64,000 nt of DNA, taken from Blastocystis sp. Blastoise (lineage: Eukaryota; Sar; Bigyra; Opalinata; Blastocystidae). How positions within the stretch are numbered: position 1 is the stretch's first letter; the number at the start of each line of letters is the position of its first letter. The notes beneath the pieces are model-generated. The model did not search any database and had not been told where the DNA came from. It saw only the letters and a program-made list of their open reading frames with translations. Positions 9,870-21,900 of this stretch are shown piece by piece. Made by a program: the position numbers and the translations under genes. Where the stretch lies: contig JBBPEB010000025.1 of NCBI GenBank assembly GCA_039096225.1, positions 809,593-873,592 on the forward strand, given 5' to 3'.

Positions 9870-9929
9870 ATGCAAAATTTCAAAACGGCCATCTTTTTGT
9901 TATGGCTATTCTTTATTCCAGGCTTTTGC
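9870..9929 (+). other. signal peptide coding segment
   Basis: Twenty codons encode a short polar start with a lysine at residue 5, a hydrophobic core (AIFLLWLFFI, residues 7-16), then PGFC. Cleavage is most likely after C20, before NELNS. The rest of the protein alternates cysteine-rich modules, consistent with folding in the oxidising endoplasmic reticulum. Confidence 0.8.
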
Positions 9930-12900
9930 AATGAATTAAATAGCACCAAATCTGTTATTTACAAAAATAAAAATATAAACACGTTTCTTGTTGTTGAACC
10001 AGATAATGAGTACTGTCCACCAGGTATATTTTTATTAAAATTATTCTAATGAAGTTAGGCTCTTATTATGATGGATCTTTATGTATACAATGTCATGATG
10101 GTAACTAATTACTTAAATATTATTTATTAATTTAGGTTTTTATTCGTCGGAGAGTGTTCCAATGAGCGACGAATACATATCTGACAATTGTCCAGAGTTA
10201 TGTCCAGAGTTTTATTATTGTCCAGATGGTATAGTTTATATTTGTTAATTTCTTATAATTTTAGGTACTTCATCGCTTGAATCCGCAATAGAATGTTCAA
10301 ATGAAGGCTATTACTGTCCTATAGGATCAAGTAATATCACTGCTGTATATATTTATTGTTTAAACTATAATATTTAGGTTCCAAATGGATATTATGCAAA
10401 TACAATATCAGACGGTATAAAAACGTTATACGGAGATATATCAATATGCAAAAGAGGTATATTTGTAAAGAATATAATATTTATATAAATATAGGACATT
10501 ATTGTTCATCAGGTATACTTAATAAGTGTCCAAAAGGAACATTTAGAACAATTACAGGAGGAAAAACAATAAATGATTGTGAGAAATGTGCAGCCGGCAC
10601 ATATAGTACCACTTTAGGAAGATCTACAAAATGTACGTTGAAATGTTTAGAAGGTTATTATTGTTTAGAAGGATCTATATCATCAATTGAAAATGAATGT
10701 GGTAATGCAAATGTATATTGTCCTTTAGGTTCTTCTTCTCCTATTAATGTTCCTTTAGGTTCTTATTCTATTCCTCTTGATGTTAATTCTACAATTCGTT
10801 CTAATTTTGTTATTTGTGAAGAAGGTAATTATTGTATAGAAGGTATTAAATATTCTTGTCCATCTGGTTCTTATGGTAATGAAACTGGTCTTTATAATAA
10901 TAATTGTAGTGGTAAATGTTTAGAAGGTTATTATTGTTTAGAAGGATCTATATCATCAATTGAAAATGAATGTGGTAATGCAAATGTATATTGTCCTTTA
11001 GGTTCTTCTTCTCCTATTAATGTTCCTTTAGGTTCTTATTCTATTCCTCTTGATGTTAATTCTACAATTCGTTCTAATTTTGTTATTTGTGAAGAAGGTA
11101 ATTATTGTATAGAAGGTATTAAATATTCTTGTCCATCTGGTTCTTATGGTAATGAAACTGGTCTTTATAATAATAATTGTAGTGGTAAATGTTTAGAAGG
11201 TTATTATTGTTTAGAAGGATCTATATCATCAATTGAAAATGAATGTGGTAATGCAAATGTATATTGTCCTTTAGGTTCTTCTTCTCCTATTAATGTTCCT
11301 TTAGGTTCTTATTCTATTCCTCTTGATGTTAATTCTACAATTCGTTCTAATTTTGTTATTTGTGAAGAAGGTAATTATTGTATAGAAGGTATTAAATATT
11401 CTTGTCCATCTGGTTCTTATGGTAATGAAACTGGTCTTTATAATAATAATTGTAGTGGTAAATGTTTAGAAGGTTATTATTGTTTAGAAGGATCTATATC
11501 ATCAATTGAAAATGAATGTGGTAATGCAAATGTATATTGTCCTTTAGGTTCTTCTTCTCCTATTAATGTTCCTTTAGGTTCTTATTCTATTCCTCTTGAT
11601 GTTAATTCTACAATTCGTTCTAATTTTGTTATTTGTGAAGAAGGTAATTATTGTATAGAAGGTATTAAATATTCTTGTCCATCTGGTTCTTATGGTAATG
11701 AAACTGGTCTTTATAATAATAATTGTAGTGGTAAATGTTTAGAAGGTTATTATTGTTTAGAAGGATCTATATCATCAATTGAAAATGAATGTGGTAATGC
11801 AAATGTATATTGTCCTTTAGGTTCTTCTTCTCCTATTAATGTTCCTTTAGGTTCTTATTCTATTCCTCTTGATGTTAATTCTACAATTCGTTCTAATTTT
11901 GTTATTTGTGAAGAAGGTAATTATTGTATAGAAGGTATTAAATATTCTTGTCCATCTGGTTCTTATGGTAATGAAACTGGTCTTTATAATAATAATTGTA
12001 GTGGTAAATGTTTAGAAGGTTATTATTGTTTAGAAGGATCTATATCATCAATTGAAAATGAATGTGGTAATGCAAATGTATATTGTCCTTTAGGTTCTTC
12101 TTCTCCTATTAATGTTCCTTTAGGTTCTTATTCTATTCCTCTTGATGTTAATTCTACAATTCGTTCTAATTTTGTTATTTGTGAAGAAGGTAATTATTGT
12201 ATAGAAGGTATTAAATATTCTTGTCCATCTGGTTCTTATGGTAATGAAACTGGTCTTTATAATAATAATTGTAGTGGTAAATGTTTAGAAGGTTATTATT
12301 GTTTAGAAGGATCTATATCATCAATTGAAAATGAATGTGGTAATGCAAATGTATATTGTCCTTTAGGTTCTTCTTCTCCTATTAATGTTCCTTTAGGTTC
12401 TTATTCTATTCCTCTTGATGTTAATTCTACAATTCGTTCTAATTTTGTTATTTGTGAAGAAGGTAATTATTGTATAGAAGGTATTAAATATTCTTGTCCA
12501 TCTGGTTCTTATGGTAATGAAACTGGTCTTTATAATAATAATTGTAGTGGTAAATGTTTAGAAGGTTATTATTGTTTAGAAGGATCTATATCATCAATTG
12601 AAAATGAATGTGGTAATGCAAATGTATATTGTCCTTTAGGTTCTTCTTCTCCTATTAATGTTCCTTTAGGTTCTTATTCTATTCCTCTTGATGTTAATTC
12701 TACAATTCGTTCTAATTTTGTTATTTGTGAAGAAGGTAATTATTGTATAGAAGGTATTAAATATTCTTGTCCATCTGGTTCTTATGGTAATGAAACTGGT
12801 CTTTATAATAATAATTGTAGTGGTAAATGTTTAGAAGGTTATTATTGTTTAGAAGGATCTATATCATCAATTGAAAATGAATGTGGTAATGCAAATGTAT

Positions 12901-15900
12901 ATTGTCCTTTAGGTTCTTCTTCTCCTATTAATGTTCCTTTAGGTTCTTATTCTATTCCTCTTGATGTTAATTCTACAATTCGTTCTAATTTTGTTATTTG
13001 TGAAGAAGGTAATTATTGTATAGAAGGTATTAAATATTCTTGTCCATCTGGTTCTTATGGTAATGAAACTGGTCTTTATAATAATAATTGTAGTGGTAAA
13101 TGTTTAGAAGGTTATTATTGTTTAGAAGGATCTATATCATCAATTGAAAATGAATGTGGTAATGCAAATGTATATTGTCCTTTAGGTTCTTCTTCTCCTA
13201 TTAATGTTCCTTTAGGTTCTTATTCTATTCCTCTTGATGTTAATTCTACAATTCGTTCTAATTTTGTTATTTGTGAAGAAGGTAATTATTGTATAGAAGG
13301 TATTAAATATTCTTGTCCATCTGGTTCTTATGGTAATGAAACTGGTCTTTATAATAATAATTGTAGTGGTAAATGTTTAGAAGGTTATTATTGTTTAGAA
13401 GGATCTATATCATCAATTGAAAATGAATGTGGTAATGCAAATGTATATTGTCCTTTAGGTTCTTCTTCTCCTATTAATGTTCCTTTAGGTTCTTATTCTA
13501 TTCCTCTTGATGTTAATTCTACAATTCGTTCTAATTTTGTTATTTGTGAAGAAGGTAATTATTGTATAGAAGGTATTAAATATTCTTGTCCATCTGGTTC
13601 TTATGGTAATGAAACTGGTCTTTATAATAATAATTGTAGTGGTAAATGTTTAGAAGGTTATTATTGTTTAGAAGGATCTATATCATCAATTGAAAATGAA
13701 TGTGGTAATGCAAATGTATATTGTCCTTTAGGTTCTTCTTCTCCTATTAATGTTCCTTTAGGTTCTTATTCTATTCCTCTTGATGTTAATTCTACAATTC
13801 GTTCTAATTTTGTTATTTGTGAAGAAGGTAATTATTGTATAGAAGGTATTAAATATTCTTGTCCATCTGGTTCTTATGGTAATGAAACTGGTCTTTATAA
13901 TAATAATTGTAGTGGTAAATGTTTAGAAGGTTATTATTGTTTAGAAGGATCTATATCATCAATTGAAAATGAATGTGGTAATGCAAATGTATATTGTCCT
14001 TTAGGTTCTTCTTCTCCTATTAATGTTCCTTTAGGTTCTTATTCTATTCCTCTTGATGTTAATTCTACAATTCGTTCTAATTTTGTTATTTGTGAAGAAG
14101 GTAATTATTGTATAGAAGGTATTAAATATTCTTGTCCATCTGGTTCTTATGGTAATGAAACTGGTCTTTATAATAATAATTGTAGTGGTAAATGTTTAGA
14201 AGGTTATTATTGTTTAGAAGGATCTATATCATCAATTGAAAATGAATGTGGTAATGCAAATGTATATTGTCCTTTAGGTTCTTCTTCTCCTATTAATGTT
14301 CCTTTAGGTTCTTATTCTATTCCTCTTGATGTTAATTCTACAATTCGTTCTAATTTTGTTATTTGTGAAGAAGGTAATTATTGTATAGAAGGTATTAAAT
14401 ATTCTTGTCCATCTGGTTCTTATGGTAATGAAACTGGTCTTTATAATAATAATTGTAGTGGTAAATGTTTAGAAGGTTATTATTGTTTAGAAGGATCTAT
14501 ATCATCAATTGAAAATGAATGTGGTAATGCAAATGTATATTGTCCTTTAGGTTCTTCTTCTCCTATTAATGTTCCTTTAGGTTCTTATTCTATTCCTCTT
14601 GATGTTAATTCTACAATTCGTTCTAGTTTTGTTATTTGTGAAGAAGGTAATTATTGTATAGAAGGTATTAAATATTCTTGTCCATCTGGTTCTTATGGTA
14701 ATGAAACTGGTCTTTATAATAATAATTGTAGTGGTAAATGTTTAGAAGGTTATTATTGTTTAGAAGGATCTATATCATCAATTGAAAATGAATGTGGTAA
14801 TGCAAATGTATATTGTCCTTTAGGTTCTTCTTCTCCTATTAATGTTCCTTTAGGTTCTTATTCTATTCCTCTTGATGTTAATTCTACAATTCGTTCTAAT
14901 TTTGTTATTTGTGAAGAAGGTAATTATTGTATAGAAGGTATTAAATATTCTTGTCCATCTGGTTCTTATGGTAATGAAACTGGTCTTTATAATAATAATT
15001 GTAGTGGTAAATGTTTAGAAGGTTATTATTGTTTAGAAGGATCTATATCATCAATTGAAAATGAATGTGGTAATGCAAATGTATATTGTCCTTTAGGTTC
15101 TTCTTCTCCTATTAATGTTCCTTTAGGTTCTTATTCTATTCCTCTTGATGTTAATTCTACAATTCGTTCTAATTTTGTTATTTGTGAAGAAGGTAATTAT
15201 TGTATAGAAGGTATTAAATATTCTTGTCCATCTGGTTCTTATGGTAATGAAACTGGTCTTTATAATAATAATTGTAGTGGTAAATGTTTAGAAGGTTATT
15301 ATTGTTTAGAAGGATCTATATCATCAATTGAAAATGAATGTGGTAATGCAAATGTATATTGTCCTTTAGGTTCTTCTTCTCCTATTAATGTTCCTTTAGG
15401 TTCTTATTCTATTCCTCTTGATGTTAATTCTACAATTCGTTCTAATTTTGTTATTTGTGAAGAAGGTAATTATTGTATAGAAGGTATTAAATATTCTTGT
15501 CCATCTGGTTCTTATGGTAATGAAACTGGTCTTTATAATAATAATTGTAGTGGTAAATGTTTAGAAGGTTATTATTGTTTAGAAGGATCTATATCATCAA
15601 TTGAAAATGAATGTGGTAATGCAAATGTATATTGTCCTTTAGGTTCTTCTTCTCCTATTAATGTTCCTTTAGGTTCTTATTCTATTCCTCTTGATGTTAA
15701 TTCTACAATTCGTTCTAATTTTGTTATTTGTGAAGAAGGTAATTATTGTATAGAAGGTATTAAATATTCTTGTCCATCTGGTTCTTATGGTAATGAAACT
15801 GGTCTTTATAATAATAATTGTAGTGGTAAATGTTTAGAAGGTTATTATTGTTTAGAAGGATCTATATCATCAATTGAAAATGAATGTGGTAATGCAAATG

Positions 15901-18900
15901 TATATTGTCCTTTAGGTTCTTCTTCTCCTATTAATGTTCCTTTAGGTTCTTATTCTATTCCTCTTGATGTTAATTCTACAATTCGTTCTAATTTTGTTAT
16001 TTGTGAAGAAGGTAATTATTGTATAGAAGGTATTAAATATTCTTGTCCATCTGGTTCTTATGGTAATGAAACTGGTCTTTATAATAATAATTGTAGTGGT
16101 AAATGTTTAGAAGGTTATTATTGTTTAGAAGGATCTATATCATCAATTGAAAATGAATGTGGTAATGCAAATGTATATTGTCCTTTAGGTTCTTCTTCTC
16201 CTATTAATGTTCCTTTAGGTTCTTATTCTATTCCTCTTGATGTTAATTCTACAATTCGTTCTAATTTTGTTATTTGTGAAGAAGGTAATTATTGTATAGA
16301 AGGTATTAAATATTCTTGTCCATCTGGTTCTTATGGTAATGAAACTGGTCTTTATAATAATAATTGTAGTGGTAAATGTTTAGAAGGTTATTATTGTTTA
16401 GAAGGATCTATATCATCAATTGAAAATGAATGTGGTAATGCAAATGTATATTGTCCTTTAGGTTCTTCTTCTCCTATTAATGTTCCTTTAGGTTCTTATT
16501 CTATTCCTCTTGATGTTAATTCTACAATTCGTTCTAATTTTGTTATTTGTGAAGAAGGTAATTATTGTATAGAAGGTATTAAATATTCTTGTCCATCTGG
16601 TTCTTATGGTAATGAAACTGGTCTTTATAATAATAATTGTAGTGGTAAATGTTTAGAAGGTTATTATTGTTTAGAAGGATCTATATCATCAATTGAAAAT
16701 GAATGTGGTAATGCAAATGTATATTGTCCTTTAGGTTCTTCTTCTCCTATTAATGTTCCTTTAGGTTCTTATTCTATTCCTCTTGATGTTAATTCTACAA
16801 TTCGTTCTAATTTTGTTATTTGTGAAGAAGGTAATTATTGTATAGAAGGTATTAAATATTCTTGTCCATCTGGTTCTTATGGTAATGAAACTGGTCTTTA
16901 TAATAATAATTGTAGTGGTAAATGTTTAGAAGGTTATTATTGTTTAGAAGGATCTATATCATCAATTGAAAATGAATGTGGTAATGCAAATGTATATTGT
17001 CCTTTAGGTTCTTCTTCTCCTATTAATGTTCCTTTAGGTTCTTATTCTATTCCTCTTGATGTTAATTCTACAATTCGTTCTAATTTTGTTATTTGTGAAG
17101 AAGGTAATTATTGTATAGAAGGTATTAAATATTCTTGTCCATCTGGTTCTTATGGTAATGAAACTGGTCTTTATAATAATAATTGTAGTGGTAAATGTTT
17201 AGAAGGTTATTATTGTTTAGAAGGATCTATATCATCAATTGAAAATGAATGTGGTAATGCAAATGTATATTGTCCTTTAGGTTCTTCTTCTCCTATTAAT
17301 GTTCCTTTAGGTTCTTATTCTATTCCTCTTGATGTTAATTCTACAATTCGTTCTAATTTTGTTATTTGTGAAGAAGGTAATTATTGTATAGAAGGTATTA
17401 AATATTCTTGTCCATCTGGTTCTTATGGTAATGAAACTGGTCTTTATAATAATAATTGTAGTGGTAAATGTTTAGAAGGTTATTATTGTTTAGAAGGATC
17501 TATATCATCAATTGAAAATGAATGTGGTAATGCAAATGTATATTGTCCTTTAGGTTCTTCTTCTCCTATTAATGTTCCTTTAGGTTCTTATTCTATTCCT
17601 CTTGATGTTAATTCTACAATTCGTTCTAATTTTGTTATTTGTGAAGAAGGTAATTATTGTATAGAAGGTATTAAATATTCTTGTCCATCTGGTTCTTATG
17701 GTAATGAAACTGGTCTTTATAATAATAATTGTAGTGGTAAATGTTTAGAAGGTTATTATTGTTTAGAAGGATCTATATCATCAATTGAAAATGAATGTGG
17801 TAATGCAAATGTATATTGTCCTTTAGGTTCTTCTTCTCCTATTAATGTTCCTTTAGGTTCTTATTCTATTCCTCTTGATGTTAATTCTACAATTCGTTCT
17901 AATTTTGTTATTTGTGAAGAAGGTAATTATTGTATAGAAGGTATTAAATATTCTTGTCCATCTGGTTCTTATGGTAATGAAACTGGTCTTTATAATAATA
18001 ATTGTAGTGGTAAATGTTTAGAAGGTTATTATTGTTTAGAAGGATCTATATCATCAATTGAAAATGAATGTGGTAATGCAAATGTATATTGTCCTTTAGG
18101 TTCTTCTTCTCCTATTAATGTTCCTTTAGGTTCTTATTCTATTCCTCTTGATGTTAATTCTACAATTCGTTCTAATTTTGTTATTTGTGAAGAAGGTAAT
18201 TATTGTATAGAAGGTATTAAATATTCTTGTCCATCTGGTTCTTATGGTAATGAAACTGGTCTTTATAATAATAATTGTAGTGGTAAATGTTTAGAAGGTT
18301 ATTATTGTTTAGAAGGATCTATATCATCAATTGAAAATGAATGTGGTAATGCAAATGTATATTGTCCTTTAGGTTCTTCTTCTCCTATTAATGTTCCTTT
18401 AGGTTCTTATTCTATTCCTCTTGATGTTAATTCTACAATTCGTTCTAATTTTGTTATTTGTGAAGAAGGTAATTATTGTATAGAAGGTATTAAATATTCT
18501 TGTCCATCTGGTTCTTATGGTAATGAAACTGGTCTTTATAATAATAATTGTAGTGGTAAATGTTTAGAAGGTTATTATTGTTTAGAAGGATCTATATCAT
18601 CAATTGAAAATGAATGTGGTAATGCAAATGTATATTGTCCTTTAGGTTCTTCTTCTCCTATTAATGTTCCTTTAGGTTCTTATTCTATTCCTCTTGATGT
18701 TAATTCTACAATTCGTTCTAATTTTGTTATTTGTGAAGAAGGTAATTATTGTATAGAAGGTATTAAATATTCTTGTCCATCTGGTTCTTATGGTAATGAA
18801 ACTGGTCTTTATAATAATAATTGTAGTGGTAAATGTTTAGAAGGTTATTATTGTTTAGAAGGATCTATATCATCAATTGAAAATGAATGTGGTAATGCAA

Positions 18901-21900
18901 ATGTATATTGTCCTTTAGGTTCTTCTTCTCCTATTAATGTTCCTTTAGGTTCTTATTCTATTCCTCTTGATGTTAATTCTACAATTCGTTCTAATTTTGT
19001 TATTTGTGAAGAAGGTAATTATTGTATAGAAGGTATTAAATATTCTTGTCCATCTGGTTCTTATGGTAATGAAACTGGTCTTTATAATAATAATTGTAGT
19101 GGTAAATGTTTAGAAGGTTATTATTGTTTAGAAGGATCTATATCATCAATTGAAAATGAATGTGGTAATGCAAATGTATATTGTCCTTTAGGTTCTTCTT
19201 CTCCTATTAATGTTCCTTTAGGTTCTTATTCTATTCCTCTTGATGTTAATTCTACAATTCGTTCTAATTTTGTTATTTGTGAAGAAGGTAATTATTGTAT
19301 AGAAGGTATTAAATATTCTTGTCCATCTGGTTCTTATGGTAATGAAACTGGTCTTTATAATAATAATTGTAGTGGTAAATGTTTAGAAGGTTATTATTGT
19401 TTAGAAGGATCTATATCATCAATTGAAAATGAATGTGGTAATGCAAATGTATATTGTCCTTTAGGTTCTTCTTCTCCTATTAATGTTCCTTTAGGTTCTT
19501 ATTCTATTCCTCTTGATGTTAATTCTACAATTCGTTCTAATTTTGTTATTTGTGAAGAAGGTAATTATTGTATAGAAGGTATTAAATATTCTTGTCCATC
19601 TGGTTCTTATGGTAATGAAACTGGTCTTTATAATAATAATTGTAGTGGTAAATGTTTAGAAGGTTATTATTGTTTAGAAGGATCTATATCATCAATTGAA
19701 AATGAATGTGGTAATGCAAATGTATATTGTCCTTTAGGTTCTTCTTCTCCTATTAATGTTCCTTTAGGTTCTTATTCTATTCCTCTTGATGTTAATTCTA
19801 CAATTCGTTCTAATTTTGTTATTTGTGAAGAAGGTAATTATTGTATAGAAGGTATTAAATATTCTTGTCCATCTGGTTCTTATGGTAATGAAACTGGTCT
19901 TTATAATAATAATTGTAGTGGTAAATGTTTAGAAGGTTATTATTGTTTAGAAGGATCTATATCATCAATTGAAAATGAATGTGGTAATGCAAATGTATAT
20001 TGTCCTTTAGGTTCTTCTTCTCCTATTAATGTTCCTTTAGGTTCTTATTCTATTCCTCTTGATGTTAATTCTACAATTCGTTCTAATTTTGTTATTTGTG
20101 AAGAAGGTAATTATTGTATAGAAGGTATTAAATATTCTTGTCCATCTGGTTCTTATGGTAATGAAACTGGTCTTTATAATAATAATTGTAGTGGTAAATG
20201 TTTAGAAGGTTATTATTGTTTAGAAGGATCTATATCATCAATTGAAAATGAATGTGGTAATGCAAATGTATATTGTCCTTTAGGTTCTTCTTCTCCTATT
20301 AATGTTCCTTTAGGTTCTTATTCTATTCCTCTTGATGTTAATTCTACAATTCGTTCTAATTTTGTTATTTGTGAAGAAGGTAATTATTGTATAGAAGGTA
20401 TTAAATATTCTTGTCCATCTGGTTCTTATGGTAATGAAACTGGTCTTTATAATAATAATTGTAGTGGTAAATGTTTAGAAGGTTATTATTGTTTAGAAGG
20501 ATCTATATCATCAATTGAAAATGAATGTGGTAATGCAAATGTATATTGTCCTTTAGGTTCTTCTTCTCCTATTAATGTTCCTTTAGGTTCTTATTCTATT
20601 CCTCTTGATGTTAATTCTACAATTCGTTCTAATTTTGTTATTTGTGAAGAAGGTAATTATTGTATAGAAGGTATTAAATATTCTTGTCCATCTGGTTCTT
20701 ATGGTAATGAAACTGGTCTTTATAATAATAATTGTAGTGGTAAATGTTTAGAAGGTTATTATTGTTTAGAAGGATCTATATCATCAATTGAAAATGAATG
20801 TGGTAATGCAAATGTATATTGTCCTTTAGGTTCTTCTTCTCCTATTAATGTTCCTTTAGGTTCTTATTCTATTCCTCTTGATGTTAATTCTACAATTCGT
20901 TCTAATTTTGTTATTTGTGAAGAAGGTAATTATTGTATAGAAGGTATTAAATATTCTTGTCCATCTGGTTCTTATGGTAATGAAACTGGTCTTTATAATA
21001 ATAATTGTAGTGGTAAATGTTTAGAAGGTTATTATTGTTTAGAAGGATCTATATCATCAATTGAAAATGAATGTGGTAATGCAAATGTATATTGTCCTTT
21101 AGGTTCTTCTTCTCCTATTAATGTTCCTTTAGGTTCTTATTCTATTCCTCTTGATGTTAATTCTACAATTCGTTCTAATTTTGTTATTTGTGAAGAAGGT
21201 AATTATTGTATAGAAGGTATTAAATATTCTTGTCCATCTGGTTCTTATGGTAATGAAACTGGTCTTTATAATAATAATTGTAGTGGTAAATGTTTAGAAG
21301 GTTATTATTGTTTAGAAGGATCTATATCATCAATTGAAAATGAATGTGGTAATGCAAATGTATATTGTCCTTTAGGTTCTTCTTCTCCTATTAATGTTCC
21401 TTTAGGTTCTTATTCTATTCCTCTTGATGTTAATTCTACAATTCGTTCTAATTTTGTTATTTGTGAAGAAGGTAATTATTGTATAGAAGGTATTAAATAT
21501 TCTTGTCCATCTGGTTCTTATGGTAATGAAACTGGTCTTTATAATAATAATTGTAGTGGTAAATGTTTAGAAGGTTATTATTGTTTAGAAGGATCTATAT
21601 CATCAATTGAAAATGAATGTGGTAATGCAAATGTATATTGTCCTTTAGGTTCTTCTTCTCCTATTAATGTTCCTTTAGGTTCTTATTCTATTCCTCTTGA
21701 TGTTAATTCTACAATTCGTTCTAATTTTGTTATTTGTGAAGAAGGTAATTATTGTATAGAAGGTATTAAATATTCTTGTCCATCTGGTTCTTATGGTAAT
21801 GAAACTGGTCTTTATAATAATAATTGTAGTGGTAAATGTTTAGAAGGTTATTATTGTTTAGAAGGATCTATATCATCAATTGAAAATGAATGTGGTAATG

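Larger units (their letters stand above)
10202..10586 (+). repeat. diverged 'unit 0' of the 91-residue repeat, split by introns
   Basis: Residues 88-178 are clearly homologous to the array unit but diverged, for example YYCPIGSS for VYCPLGSS and ICKRGHYC for ICEEGNYC. The eight cysteines (88, 94, 107, 114, 147, 153, 161, 178) have gaps of 6, 13, 7, 33, 6, 8 and 17 residues. The array unit has 6, 12, 7, 32, 6, 8 and 16. Three introns interrupt it and none interrupts the array copies. It is the best outgroup for the array in this window. Confidence 0.85.
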
